Shown here: positions 1 to 8,575 of the stretch, piece by piece
How the letters are laid out: every line of letters starts with the position of its first letter
Numbering within the stretch: the stretch's first letter is position 1
NCBI RefSeq assembly: GCF_006516965.1
Contig: NZ_VHLH01000032.1
Span: 1 to 47,328 of the forward strand
DNA from: Pararhizobium mangrovi
GTDB lineage: Bacteria; Pseudomonadota; Alphaproteobacteria; Rhizobiales; Rhizobiaceae
Reading direction: 5' to 3'
DNA: 47,328 nucleotides
Program-made: the position numbers and the translations under genes
Notes under the pieces: generated by a model
The model's database searches: none
The model's input: only the letters and a program-made list of their open reading frames with translations
What the model was told of the DNA's origin: nothing

Positions 1-98
1 AGCCGCTCTTCCTCGCTCAACTGGTCGTCCAAGAGAAACGGATCGTCCCATACGAAGGGCGCCATGCCCGAACTCTTCTCCATGGTTGCCTTGTCCAT
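1..98 (-). CDS. gcdH: Glutaryl-CoA dehydrogenase, N-terminal fragment (cut by window edge)
   Basis: Only the first 32 codons are present, reading leftwards from an ATG at 98. The visible peptide contains FVWDDPFLLDDQLSEEER, which matches the conserved N-terminus of glutaryl-CoA dehydrogenases (F-x-W-x-DP-x-LL-x-DQL-x-EEER). This enzyme oxidises and decarboxylates glutaryl-CoA to crotonyl-CoA with FAD and electron-transfer flavoprotein. It follows the fused hydratase/dehydrogenase gene on the same strand by about 40 bases, so the two are probably co-transcribed. In this setting it would receive the end product of the aromatic pathway. The catalytic domain lies outside the window, so another acyl-CoA dehydrogenase cannot be excluded. 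Confidence 0.65.
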   Translation of the reverse strand, partial: MDKATMEKSSGMAPFVWDDPFLLDDQLSEEER

Positions 99-138
99 CT
101 GACCCTATCTCCAGTGATGTTTCCGTAACGCTTTGATA

Positions 139-2238
139 TCAGCGAGGCCTGCGGCCTCGGGCCGACACCTCGTCGAGTACGCTTTCCAGATTTTCGGCGT
201 GCCGCGCGGTTAGGCCGGATGCCACCGTCAGCCCATCGATCGCTTCCATCATCGCCTCGCGCGGCTGCCGCGCGGCCCAGAACAGCGGTCCGCCCGCAAG
301 GCGTGGAAAGCCGTAGCCGTTGACGAGAACCAGATCGATGTCGCCCGCGCGTTCCGCGATGCCGTCGTCGAGAATGAGGCATGCCTCGCTGACCATGGTG
401 GCAAGCAGCCGCGTGCGGATTTCGTCGCTAGAAAACGGCCGCCGAATGATGCCCTTTTCCGCCGAGGCCTCCTCGATCAGGGTGCGCACCTCGGGATCGG
501 GAACCGGCTTGCCGGCTTCGTCGTAAGCGTACCAGCCCTTCCCGGCCTTCCTGCCGAAACGGCCGGCTTCGCACAGCCGGTCCGCGACCACGACGTAGCG
601 TTCGCGCGGATCGCGTGTCGGCGCGAGCCGCTTGCGCGTTGCCCAGGCGATCTCGAGGCCGGCGAGATCGAAGACCGCGAAGGGACCCATCGCCATGCCG
701 AAATCGCGCATCGCCGCGTCGATGTCCTCGGGATAGGCGCCATCCTCGAGAAGGTATTCGCATTGACGGCGATAGGCGCTGAAGATGCGGTTGCCGATGA
801 AGCCTTCGCCGACACCGGCCGGCACGGCGACCTTGCCGAGCTTCTTGCACACGGTCATCAACGTGGCGATCGTCTCGGGCGTGCTTGCCGCTCCGTGCAC
901 GACTTCGACGAGACGCATCACATGTGCCGGATTGAAGAAATGCATGCCCGCGACCCGACCGGGATGCGCACTCGATGCCGCGATCGCATCGACGTCCAGA
1001 TAGGAGGTGTTGCTGGCGAGGATCGCTTCGGACCGGACGATCGTATCGAGTTCGCCGATCAGCGCCTTCTTCGCGTCCATGTCCTCGATGATCGCCTCGA
1101 TCACGAGATCGCAGTCACCGAGCGAAGCGACCTCCCCCGTGGAGATCCGCTCGACGATCTTCGACGCCGAAGGCATGCGGCCTGCCGCCTCCATGGATTC
1201 GGCCGCCTTGCGCAAATGGTCGACGGCGCCGGCGAGCGCGTCCGGCGAAGCGTCGCAGAGCCGTACGTCGAAGCCGCGCGTGGCGAAGGCAAGCGCGATG
1301 CCGCGGCCCATCTGCCCCGCTCCGACCACGCCGACCTTTGCGACCGGCAGCGGCTTGGCCGCCTTGGCGCGTGAGCCTGCCGCGCGTTCGGCGAAGAAGA
1401 GATGACGCAACGCCGCCGCCTGCTCGCCATGACGAAGGTCCAGCGATGTCCGACGTTCGCGCTCGAGCGCCTCGTTCACCGGCAGCCGGGCCGCATCCTT
1501 GACCGCATCGATCGCGGCAGCGACCGCATTGGAGCCGCGGGCCTTCTTGCGGGCAGCCTTCTCGGCTTCCCCGACGGCGCCCTCTGCCGAATCCGGCACC
1601 GGTCGGTCGAGAAGCCGTGCCTTGTGCCCCTCCAGTCTTTCGAGCAGGGCGCACGCGGCTTCGACGACGTCGTCTTCGGCGATCGCGTCGATCATGCCGA
1701 GCGAAAGCGCCTTTTCGGCACCAATGCGACTGCCGGACGTCACCAGCGCGATCGCCTCGGCGACGCCGACCAGCCGCGGCAGTCGGACCGTACCGCCCGC
1801 ACCGGGGATCATGCCAAGCGTGACTTCCGGGAGACCGATGATCGAGCGTGCCGTCGCCACCCGGCCGTCGCAGACGAGCGCCAGCTCGTACCCGCCGCCG
1901 AGCGCCGGACCGTCGATCGCCGCGACGACCGGGACCGGACAGGCTTCGACCGCCGCCAGAACCCGGGACAGCGTCGGCTCGGCCGGTGCCTTGCCGAATT
2001 CGCGGATGTCCGCTCCACCGACGAACGCATCGTTGCGACCGGCGATCACCACGCCGTCGGGGGCCGTCGGGCGCGCATCGATCGCCTCGAACGCGGCGAG
2101 AAGATCCGCACGGACGGTTTCGGACGTCGCGTTCACGGGCGGATTGTCGAGCGTGACGACCAGCCATGTCCTGCCGTTCGCAGTTCGCTCGAGGGTCTCG
2201 ACGGTGCGCTCCTGCCCGCGTTCATCCATGCCGGTCAC
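139..2238 (-). CDS. Bifunctional enoyl-CoA hydratase/3-hydroxyacyl-CoA dehydrogenase (FadJ/FadB-like)
   Basis: A 699-residue fusion of a crotonase domain (about 1-200) and an NAD-dependent 3-hydroxyacyl-CoA dehydrogenase (about 300-690). Counting from the GTG at 2238, the two crotonase glutamates are present: E118 in GGGYE and E138 in LPEVTLG. The nucleotide motif GVVGAGQMGRG lies at 303-313 and the catalytic His is H433 in GMHFFNP. It should hydrate enoyl-CoA and oxidise the 3-hydroxyacyl-CoA in beta-oxidation. An ATG at 2229 has better spacing (about 11 nt) to an AAGGGA ribosome site and may be the true start. Its neighbour is glutaryl-CoA dehydrogenase, and the transporter operon is divergent with an operator-like site in the shared upstream region. 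The substrate is probably a dicarboxylyl-CoA from ring cleavage (inference). Confidence 0.9.
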   Translation of the reverse strand: MTGMDERGQERTVETLERTANGRTWLVVTLDNPPVNATSETVRADLLAAFEAIDARPTAPDGVVIAGRNDAFVGGADIREFGKAPAEPTLSRVLAAVEACPVPVVAAIDGPALGGGYELALVCDGRVATARSIIGLPEVTLGMIPGAGGTVRLPRLVGVAEAIALVTSGSRIGAEKALSLGMIDAIAEDDVVEAACALLERLEGHKARLLDRPVPDSAEGAVGEAEKAARKKARGSNAVAAAIDAVKDAARLPVNEALERERRTSLDLRHGEQAAALRHLFFAERAAGSRAKAAKPLPVAKVGVVGAGQMGRGIALAFATRGFDVRLCDASPDALAGAVDHLRKAAESMEAAGRMPSASKIVERISTGEVASLGDCDLVIEAIIEDMDAKKALIGELDTIVRSEAILASNTSYLDVDAIAASSAHPGRVAGMHFFNPAHVMRLVEVVHGAASTPETIATLMTVCKKLGKVAVPAGVGEGFIGNRIFSAYRRQCEYLLEDGAYPEDIDAAMRDFGMAMGPFAVFDLAGLEIAWATRKRLAPTRDPRERYVVVADRLCEAGRFGRKAGKGWYAYDEAGKPVPDPEVRTLIEEASAEKGIIRRPFSSDEIRTRLLATMVSEACLILDDGIAERAGDIDLVLVNGYGFPRLAGGPLFWAARQPREAMMEAIDGLTVASGLTARHAENLESVLDEVSARGRRPR

Positions 2239-2331
2239 GTTCCCTTGCCCAAGATGTTTACGTCGTCGTAAAAAAAGTGTCGATGCGCCGCGGCTTCTCC
2301 AAACACTTTGTTGACGCTCGAAACATAATCC

Positions 2332-2345
2332 TTTTAAGCTTCAAA
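2332..2345. promoter_or_regulatory. Operator-like palindrome A (putative MarR site)
   Basis: The 14-mer TTTTAAGCTTCAAA is self-complementary at 12 of 14 positions and lies in the AT-rich part of the 296-base divergent region between the beta-oxidation gene and the transporter operon. A TTGACG hexamer at 2311-2316 could be a -35 element. With a 17-base spacer, its -10 region would fall inside this palindrome, as expected for a repressor site. The core aligns with three other sites near 12575, 23262 and 23405. The rest of the divergent region (about 2346-2534) is GC-rich leader without a recognisable gene. Confidence 0.55.
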
Positions 2346-2534
2346 TAATAGCTCGGCAAACGGGATCAACCGGCCGGCGCGCGGGAGCAGCCTCCAATCC
2401 CTCTCCTTCCAAAGAAGGCAGGCATTACGGGAACGGTGGCGGGAGGCGAACGCAGTCGATCGTTCCGAACGAAGCCGAACGAGTGAGGATGACGTCCGAA
2501 GGTCTTCGAAACGCAAACCTCGATGGAGGAACTC

Positions 2535-3692
2535 GTGAAGAAAAAGCTTGCTTTCACACTGACGCTTCTTGCGGGACTTTCCGCGACCGCCATGGCCGCG
2601 AACGCGGAGATCCGCGTGGGTTTCGTGACCTCGCTCAGCGGACCGGGCGCCTCGATCGGAACGCTCTACGACAAGGGCATGAAGGCGGCATACGCCTACC
2701 AGGACGAGGTCGGCGGTGAGAAGATCAAGCTGATCAAGCTCGACGACGGTTCCGATCCCGCCGCCGCTACCCAGGACGCGCGCAAGCTGATCCAGCAGGA
2801 AAAGGTCGACGTCCTGATCGGCACGGCGACGGCCCCCTCGACGACGGCGATGATGTCCGTTGCCGACGAATTGCACGTACCCTTCATCGCCGTGTCCCCG
2901 GTCAAGATCAAGCCGCCGAAGAACGGTCATCTCTGGGGTGTCGCGGTACCGCAGACGCCGGCGTTGATGGTCAAGGTGATCGTCGACCGCATGGCGCGCG
3001 AAGGCATCAAGAATACCGGCTATATCGGCTTTTCGGACTCCTGGGGCGACCTCGTCTACGAAGGCGCCAAGGCGCAGGAAGACAATGGCGACCCGAAGGT
3101 CACCAGCAACGAGCGCTTCGCACGCACCGACACGACCGTTACCGCGCAGGCGCTGAAGGTCATGGCCACGAACCCGCAGGCGGTGCTCGACGGCGCTTCG
3201 GCAACCCAGGCGGCCCTGCCGCTGCTCGAGCTGCGCAAGCGCGGCTACCAGGGCCCGTTCTTCGGCACGCCCGCCATGCTCAACGACGACTTCATCCGCG
3301 TCGGCGGCGATGCGGCCGAAGGCGTCCAGGTTTCGGCCGGACCGGTCGTCGTGACCGAGCAGCTTCCCGACGATCACTTCTCCAAGAAGATCGGCACGAA
3401 GTTCCACGAAATCTACCACAAGGTGAACGGCGGCGACGCCAAGGACGGCTTTTCCGGCTACTCCTTCGACGGCTGGCTGATCTTCCTCGCCGCCGCCGAG
3501 AAGGCGCTCGACAAGGCCAAGCCCGGCACGCCGGAGTTCCACCAGGCCCTGATGGACGCGATCTATGACATCAAGGACCTGAAGGGTGTCCACGCCATCT
3601 ACAACTTCTCGCAGGACTCGGCGTATGGCGTCGACGAGCGCAGCCTCGTGGTCGTCAAGCTCGTCGACGGCAAATGGGTCTACCAGCCCTGA
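2535..3692 (+). CDS. ABC transporter substrate-binding protein, branched-chain amino acid/aromatic acid type
   Basis: A periplasmic binding protein of the LivJ-like (Peripla_BP_6) family, about 385 residues. It begins with a signal peptide: KKK, a hydrophobic stretch (LAFTLTLLAGLSA) and a likely cleavage after AMA or ANA, followed by EIRVGFVTSLSGPGASIG, which is typical of the mature N-terminus. I prefer the GTG at 2535: the in-frame ATG at 2523 sits inside the sequence GGAGGA that forms a well-placed ribosome site for that GTG. It is the first gene of an operon with permease and ATPase genes. Members of this family in Alphaproteobacteria often bind aromatic acids, which fits the adjacent catabolic genes, but the ligand is inferred. 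Confidence 0.9.
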   Translation: MKKKLAFTLTLLAGLSATAMAANAEIRVGFVTSLSGPGASIGTLYDKGMKAAYAYQDEVGGEKIKLIKLDDGSDPAAATQDARKLIQQEKVDVLIGTATAPSTTAMMSVADELHVPFIAVSPVKIKPPKNGHLWGVAVPQTPALMVKVIVDRMAREGIKNTGYIGFSDSWGDLVYEGAKAQEDNGDPKVTSNERFARTDTTVTAQALKVMATNPQAVLDGASATQAALPLLELRKRGYQGPFFGTPAMLNDDFIRVGGDAAEGVQVSAGPVVVTEQLPDDHFSKKIGTKFHEIYHKVNGGDAKDGFSGYSFDGWLIFLAAAEKALDKAKPGTPEFHQALMDAIYDIKDLKGVHAIYNFSQDSAYGVDERSLVVVKLVDGKWVYQP

Positions 3693-3731
3693 GCCTCGAC
3701 TGAACGTCCACCGGCCGGGAACCGGAAATCG

Positions 3732-4775
3732 ATGACTGCGCAGATCGCCGCTATCCTGACGATCGACGGCGTGGCCACGGGCGCGATCTATGTCCTGATC
3801 GCGCTCGGCTTCGTCCTCATCTTCTCCGTCACGCGAATCATCTTCGTGCCGTTCGGCGACATCGCGGCGTTCACCGCGCTGACGCTGGCCGCGCTCGAAA
3901 CCGGGCAGGTTCCCGGCACGGTCGGCCTGACCGTCGCGCTCGCAATCCTCGCGAGCGCGATGGAAGTCGTCTCCCTGCTTCGTTCCGGCCAGCGCGACAG
4001 GATCCCGCGGCGGCTGCTCTTTTATCTGGTGCTTCCGCTCGTCCCCGCCGCCCTCGTATGGGCGAGCGGTTCGATCATCCTGCCGATGCCGCTTCGTATC
4101 GTGTTGTCGCTCGCCCTCATCCTGCCGATCGCACCGCTTCTCGACCGCATCGTCTATCGACCGATCGCGGACGCGAGCGTGCTTCTCCTGCTGACGGTCT
4201 CCGTCGCGCTGCACTTCGCGCTCGTCGGTCTCGGCCTGCTCTTCTTTGGCCCGGAAGGCGTGCGCACGAAAAGCCTGACCGACTACACGATGATCCTCGG
4301 CGGCATACCGATCTCCGGGCAGACGCTGCTGATCGTCATCGCCGCCATCGTCTTTGCCGCCCTTCTCTTCGTGTTCTTCGGGTTCACGCTTTCCGGCAAG
4401 GCGCTGCACGCGACCGCGGTCAACCGGACCGGCGCACGGCTGATGGGCGTGCGTCCGGAAAAGTCCGGCACGATCGCCTTCCTGCTCGGCTCGCTGCTTG
4501 CCGGCGTCTCGGGGGTCCTGATCGCGCCCGTCAACACGATCTTCTACGATTCGGGCTTCCTCATCGGGCTGAAGGCCTTCGTCGGCGCCATCATGGGCGG
4601 CATGGTGAGCTTCCCGCTCACCGCCATCGGCGCGCTCTGCGTGGGCATCCTCGAAAGCTTCGCCGCATTCTACAGCAGCGCGTTCAAGGAAGTCATCGTC
4701 TTCGCGATCCTCATTCCCGTGCTGGTCGCGCGCTCCTACACCGCCGTTCACTCCGAGGAGGAAACCGAGGAATGA
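3732..4775 (+). CDS. Branched-chain amino acid-type ABC permease (LivH family)
   Basis: A 347-residue, strongly hydrophobic inner-membrane protein of the LivH family. It starts with IDGVATGAIYVLIALGFVLIFSVTRII, the usual first membrane segment of this family, and ends with a segment around EVIVFAILIPVLVARSY. The family glycine-rich cytoplasmic loop appears as LTAIGALCVGILESFAAFYSS. It would form one half of the transmembrane channel with the LivM part of the next gene. A stretch around residues 80-110 (VVSLLRSGQRDRIPRRLLFY) is an additional loop and makes the protein longer than the usual 290-300 residues. The stop overlaps the next start (ATGA). Confidence 0.9.
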   Translation: MTAQIAAILTIDGVATGAIYVLIALGFVLIFSVTRIIFVPFGDIAAFTALTLAALETGQVPGTVGLTVALAILASAMEVVSLLRSGQRDRIPRRLLFYLVLPLVPAALVWASGSIILPMPLRIVLSLALILPIAPLLDRIVYRPIADASVLLLLTVSVALHFALVGLGLLFFGPEGVRTKSLTDYTMILGGIPISGQTLLIVIAAIVFAALLFVFFGFTLSGKALHATAVNRTGARLMGVRPEKSGTIAFLLGSLLAGVSGVLIAPVNTIFYDSGFLIGLKAFVGAIMGGMVSFPLTAIGALCVGILESFAAFYSSAFKEVIVFAILIPVLVARSYTAVHSEEETEE

Positions 4776-6541
4776 ACTCGCGCATGTCACGCGTCGTCGG
4801 GGCCCTCGCCATTCTACTGCTCGCGGCGGCACCCCTCTATCTCGCGCCCTTCACGCTGACGCTCCTGAACTTCATCGGCGTCTACGCGCTCGTGGCCCTC
4901 GGCCTCGTTCTCCTGACCGGGATCGCCGGCATCATCTCGTTCGGTCAGGCGGCCTTCATGGGCATCGGCGCCTACGCGACCGCCTGGCTCACGACGCGCA
5001 TGGGCCTTTCGCCCTGGCTCGGCCTACCCTTCGCGCTCGTCGTGACGGGCCTCGGCGCAATGGTGCTCGGCGCTGCCACCCTGCAGCTTCGCGGCCACTT
5101 CCTCGCGCTCAGCACCATCGCCTGGGGCCTGGCGATCTACTTCACCTTCGGCAATGTGGAAGGTCTCGGCAACTTTAACGGCATCCGGGACATTCCCCCG
5201 CTTTCCATCGGCGGGTGGCAGCTTCTCGGCAGCGACCAGATCTACTACGTCATCTGGATCTTCCTGCTGGGCGCGATGCTGCTTTCGCGCAACCTGCTCG
5301 ATTCACGCACCGGCAGGGCGATGCGCGTGCTGAAGGGCGGCAATCTGCTGACGGAATCGCTCGGCATCAACGCCTTTGCGGTCCGGCTTGCCACCTTCGT
5401 CATCGCCGCGCTCTTCACCGCGGTCGCCGGCTGGCTCTATGCGCATATGAACCGGTTCATCAGTCCGACCCCCTTCGACGCGACGATGGGCATCGAGTTC
5501 CTGATGATGGCGATGGTCGGCGGTTCCGGCTATCTGCTCGGCGCCGTCGTCGGCGCGGCGTTCATCACGCTCCTGAAGAACAGCGTTCAGGACTACCTGC
5601 CGCTGATCGCACCGAACGCGGCGGGTCAGCTGGAGATCGTCGTCTTTTCCGCCCTCTTCATCCTCTTCCTCCAGTACGCACGCGAAGGCATCGTGCCCTA
5701 CGTCGCCGGCTGGCTGCCGGAGGGCAAGCCGAAGCGGCCGGCGGAAAGCGAGCCCTTGCCGCCGCGCGACAAGCCGGCAACAGGCGAGCCGCTGCTTTCC
5801 GTCGACAAGGCGACGCGCCGCTTCGGCGGGCTGGTCGCCGTCAACGAGGTGAGCTTCGACCTCAGGGCCGGCGAGATCCTCGGCCTGATCGGCCCGAACG
5901 GCGCCGGCAAAAGCACGATGTTCAACCTTCTGACCGGCGCGATGCCCGTCAGCGGCGGCCGCATCACCTTTGCGGGACGCGACGTGACCCGCCAGCCGCA
6001 GCGTGCCATCGCACGCGCCGGTGTCGCCCGGACCTTCCAGCACGTCAAGCTTCGCCCGCGCATGACCCTGCTCGACAACGTGCTCCTCGGCGCCTACACC
6101 CGCACGAAGTCGGGCTTCGTCACCGGGGCGTTGCGGCTCGACCGGGAGGAAGAGCGGCGCGCACGCAGCGAAGCGATGCGCCAGCTCGAACGAGTCGGGC
6201 TCGGCGACCGGCCTTACGAACTCGCCGGCAATCTGCCGCTCGGCACGCAGCGCGTTCTCGAGATCGCTCGCGCGCTCGCCGCCGATCCGGTGCTCCTCGT
6301 CCTCGACGAGCCGGCCGCCGGCCTGCGCAGCAGGGAAAAGCAGGCGCTCGGCGAGCTGTTGCACAATCTGCGCAAGGAAGGGCTCACCATCCTCATCGTC
6401 GAGCACGACATGGAATTCGTCATGAACCTCGTCGACCGCATCGTCGTCATGGAATTCGGCAGCAAGCTTTGCGAGGGAGAACCGGCCGCGATCCGCGCCG
6501 ACGAGCGGGTGCAGGAAGCCTATCTCGGGGGAAGCGCGTAA
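4772..6541 (+). CDS. Fused LivM permease-LivG ATPase of the ABC importer
   Basis: A 589-residue fusion. Residues 1 to about 310 are a LivM-type permease (for example [20 protein letters not shown] and later [18 protein letters not shown]). After a charged proline-rich linker (about 310-335) follows a LivG-type ATPase with Walker [10 protein letters not shown], the LivG-specific RTFQHVKL segment, the signature position LPLGTQR in place of LSGGQ, and Walker B LLVLDEP. The start ATG at 4772 overlaps the previous stop. The reading frame is open much further upstream, but that part is only antisense-like extension over livH. The fusion guarantees a 1:1 permease/ATPase ratio. The signature motif deviation is common in LivG proteins, so activity is expected. 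Confidence 0.9.
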   Translation: MNSRMSRVVGALAILLLAAAPLYLAPFTLTLLNFIGVYALVALGLVLLTGIAGIISFGQAAFMGIGAYATAWLTTRMGLSPWLGLPFALVVTGLGAMVLGAATLQLRGHFLALSTIAWGLAIYFTFGNVEGLGNFNGIRDIPPLSIGGWQLLGSDQIYYVIWIFLLGAMLLSRNLLDSRTGRAMRVLKGGNLLTESLGINAFAVRLATFVIAALFTAVAGWLYAHMNRFISPTPFDATMGIEFLMMAMVGGSGYLLGAVVGAAFITLLKNSVQDYLPLIAPNAAGQLEIVVFSALFILFLQYAREGIVPYVAGWLPEGKPKRPAESEPLPPRDKPATGEPLLSVDKATRRFGGLVAVNEVSFDLRAGEILGLIGPNGAGKSTMFNLLTGAMPVSGGRITFAGRDVTRQPQRAIARAGVARTFQHVKLRPRMTLLDNVLLGAYTRTKSGFVTGALRLDREEERRARSEAMRQLERVGLGDRPYELAGNLPLGTQRVLEIARALAADPVLLVLDEPAAGLRSREKQALGELLHNLRKEGLTILIVEHDMEFVMNLVDRIVVMEFGSKLCEGEPAAIRADERVQEAYLGGSA

Positions 6542-7260
6542 TGTCCCTTCTGGCGCTTTCCGATATCGCCGTCGCCTACGGCAAGGCCGAGGCCGTGCGC
6601 GGCGTATCGCTCTCCGTCGAGCCGGGGCAGATCGTGACCGTCATCGGCCCGAACGGCGCAGGCAAGACGAGCCTGCTCACCGCGGCGATCGGGCTCCTGC
6701 CCTCTTCCGGTACCATCACCTTCGACGGGCAGGACGTTTCACGGCTCGAAACCGAGCAGCGCGTCGAGCGCGGGCTTTGTCTCGTGCCGGAGCGGCGCGA
6801 GCTCTTCGCCGACATGTCGGTTCGCGACAACCTCGTCCTCGGCGCCTATACGCGCCGGCGCGAGACCGCGAAGATCAAGAGCGATATCGACGATATCTAC
6901 GACCGGTTTCCGCGCCTGAAGGAGCGGCACAAGCAGCATGCGGGCACGCTTTCCGGCGGCGAGCGGCAAATGCTGGCGCTCGGCCGCGCGCTGATGGCGC
7001 GCCCGCGCCTCCTGATGCTCGACGAGCCGAGCCTCGGGCTTGCGCCCCTCATCATTCGCGAGATCTTCCGCATCATCGCTTCGCTGCGCGATCTCGGCGT
7101 TTCGATCCTGCTCGTCGAGCAGAACGCGAGAGCGGCGCTCGAGACGGCCGATTTCGGCTATGTCATGGAGACCGGCGAAATCGTCCATGACGGAACCGCG
7201 GGTGACCTGATCGACGATCCGCGTCTGATCGCCAGCTATCTCGGCGGCCAGCACGCCTGA
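6541..7260 (+). CDS. ABC transporter ATP-binding protein (LivF family)
   Basis: A 239-residue ATPase, the second nucleotide-binding subunit of the importer. Walker A is GPNGAGKTS near residue 37, the signature is [10 protein letters not shown], Walker B is [13 protein letters not shown], and the H-loop region reads ILLVEQNAR, all typical of LivF. The start overlaps the stop of the LivM-LivG gene (TAATG). Together with the binding protein, LivH and LivM-LivG it makes a complete importer. The following genes lie on the same strand after short gaps and may be read through. Confidence 0.92.
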   Translation: MSLLALSDIAVAYGKAEAVRGVSLSVEPGQIVTVIGPNGAGKTSLLTAAIGLLPSSGTITFDGQDVSRLETEQRVERGLCLVPERRELFADMSVRDNLVLGAYTRRRETAKIKSDIDDIYDRFPRLKERHKQHAGTLSGGERQMLALGRALMARPRLLMLDEPSLGLAPLIIREIFRIIASLRDLGVSILLVEQNARAALETADFGYVMETGEIVHDGTAGDLIDDPRLIASYLGGQHA

Positions 7261-7306
7261 CGGGCGATCGTTCGAAACCGGCGATAGGGTGAAAGCGAGA
7301 ACCCGT

Positions 7307-8122
7307 ATGAAGATCTTCTGGCAAAGCTTCATCGACGAGACGGCGAGCCGGCCGTACATGGAGCGCCTCGGCGCCTATCTGAACGCGATCGCGGCACCGG
7401 GCACGGAAGTCGAGGTTGCCGGCGTATCTCCGCCGGACCGCGACTTCTCCCGTCTCAGCGAACTGCGCTGCGCCGTGCTCGCGATCGACAACGCGCTCGC
7501 GGCGGAAGAAGCGGGCGCGGATGTCTGCGTGATCGGCCACTTCCAGGATCCCGGCCTCTTCGAAATGCGTTCGGCGCTCGCGATCCCGGTCGTCGGTGTC
7601 GGCGAGGCGACGATGCTCGCCGCTTCGCAGCTCGGACGCCGGCTCGGCCTCGTCAGCCTCGACCCCGTCTTCGAGGTCTGGCACCACGAACAGGCGGACC
7701 GCTACGGCCTCGCCGATCGGCTGACCGGCGTGACCGGCCTCGCCTGCCGTCCGGAGGATTTCAGCGAGGCATTCGCCGGCGACGAGGATGCCCGCGTGCG
7801 TATGCTCGAAGATTTTGCCGCCTGCGCCCAACCCTTGCGCGATGCGGGTGCGGACGTCATCGTGCCGGCCGGCGTGCTGCCCGGCCTTCTCTTGGGCGGC
7901 GAACGCGGTTTCACGGTCGGCGGCGCGCCGGTCATCAACTGCGCGAGCGTCGGGTTGAAGAACGCGGAAATGTGGGGGCAGCTCCGCGCGATCGACGGCA
8001 TCGAACCCAATCGCGGCGCCTGCCACGCCCGTGCGCCGGAGCGCGCCCGCGCCGATTTCCGACGCCTCGTCAATGCCGGGCGTTGGGCGAAAGCCGAAGA
8101 CGACCCATCTCGAAAACCCTGA
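7307..8122 (+). CDS. Asp/Glu/hydantoin racemase-fold protein lacking both catalytic cysteines
   Basis: A 271-residue protein of the aspartate/glutamate/hydantoin racemase superfamily. Recognisable motifs are VIGHFQDPGLFEMR (76-89), VVGVGEATMLAA (95-106) and the C-terminal VIVPAGVLPGLLL (184-196). Racemases use two Cys residues, one in a CFxDPGL-type motif and one in a GCxG-type motif. Here these positions carry His78 and Pro187/Ala188, so a two-cysteine racemisation is unlikely. The start is ATG 7307; an in-frame GTG at 7289 is possible but less likely. It follows the transporter and precedes ohr. Its role is unknown; a lyase, isomerase or decarboxylase activity on an aromatic-pathway intermediate is a possible alternative (inference). 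Confidence 0.7.
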   Translation: MKIFWQSFIDETASRPYMERLGAYLNAIAAPGTEVEVAGVSPPDRDFSRLSELRCAVLAIDNALAAEEAGADVCVIGHFQDPGLFEMRSALAIPVVGVGEATMLAASQLGRRLGLVSLDPVFEVWHHEQADRYGLADRLTGVTGLACRPEDFSEAFAGDEDARVRMLEDFAACAQPLRDAGADVIVPAGVLPGLLLGGERGFTVGGAPVINCASVGLKNAEMWGQLRAIDGIEPNRGACHARAPERARADFRRLVNAGRWAKAEDDPSRKP

Positions 8123-8133
8123 AGGGAATACCG

Positions 8134-8565
8134 ATGACCATGACGCCCGAGAAGATCATCTACGAGACGCGGGTTACCGCCAGCGGCGGCCGCGAGGGAA
8201 CGGCGAAGAGCGAGGACGGCAAGCTCGACGTCCGCCTCACCGTGCCGGAAGCGATGGGCGGCTCCGGCGGCGAAGGCACCAATCCCGAGCAGCTTTTCGC
8301 GGCCGGCTACGCGGCGTGCTTCCTCGGCGCCTGTAAGCTGGTCGCACGCCAGCGCAAGACGTCGCTCCCCGACGAGACCGCGATCAGCGCCAAGGTCGGC
8401 ATCGGACCCGTCGAGGTCGGCTACGCGCTGACCGTGGAACTCGTCGCCACCATGCCGGGCGTCGCCGCCGAAGAGGCCAAGGCGATCCTCGAAGGCGCAC
8501 ACGAGCGCTGCCCGTATTCGAACGCCACGCGCGGCAATGTCGAGGTGACGCTCTCCGTCGGGTAA
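8134..8565 (+). CDS. Organic hydroperoxide resistance protein, Ohr/OsmC family
   Basis: A 143-residue Ohr-type peroxidase. Both redox cysteines are visible, one in GYAACFLGA (first Cys) and one in ERCPYSNATRGN (second Cys, in the Ohr motif CPYSxATRGN). GGSGGEGTNPEQLFAAGY is the family signature before the first Cys. Ohr reduces organic hydroperoxides using lipoylated proteins. A GAAGGGA ribosome site precedes the ATG at 8134. It is 11 bases after the racemase-like gene and ends 10 bases from the convergent CoA ligase, with no clear terminator between. Its position suggests protection against peroxides formed by the neighbouring oxygenases, but this is inference. Confidence 0.92.
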   Translation: MTMTPEKIIYETRVTASGGREGTAKSEDGKLDVRLTVPEAMGGSGGEGTNPEQLFAAGYAACFLGACKLVARQRKTSLPDETAISAKVGIGPVEVGYALTVELVATMPGVAAEEAKAILEGAHERCPYSNATRGNVEVTLSVG

Positions 8566-8575
8566 GGCGAACGGA

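Noticed and set aside
2334-4832. An 832-codon open frame on the minus strand across the binding protein and livH genes
   Set aside because: It is antisense to two clear transporter genes, is rich in Asp/Arg/Glu/Gly/His as expected from reading GC-rich genes backwards, and has no recognisable domain.
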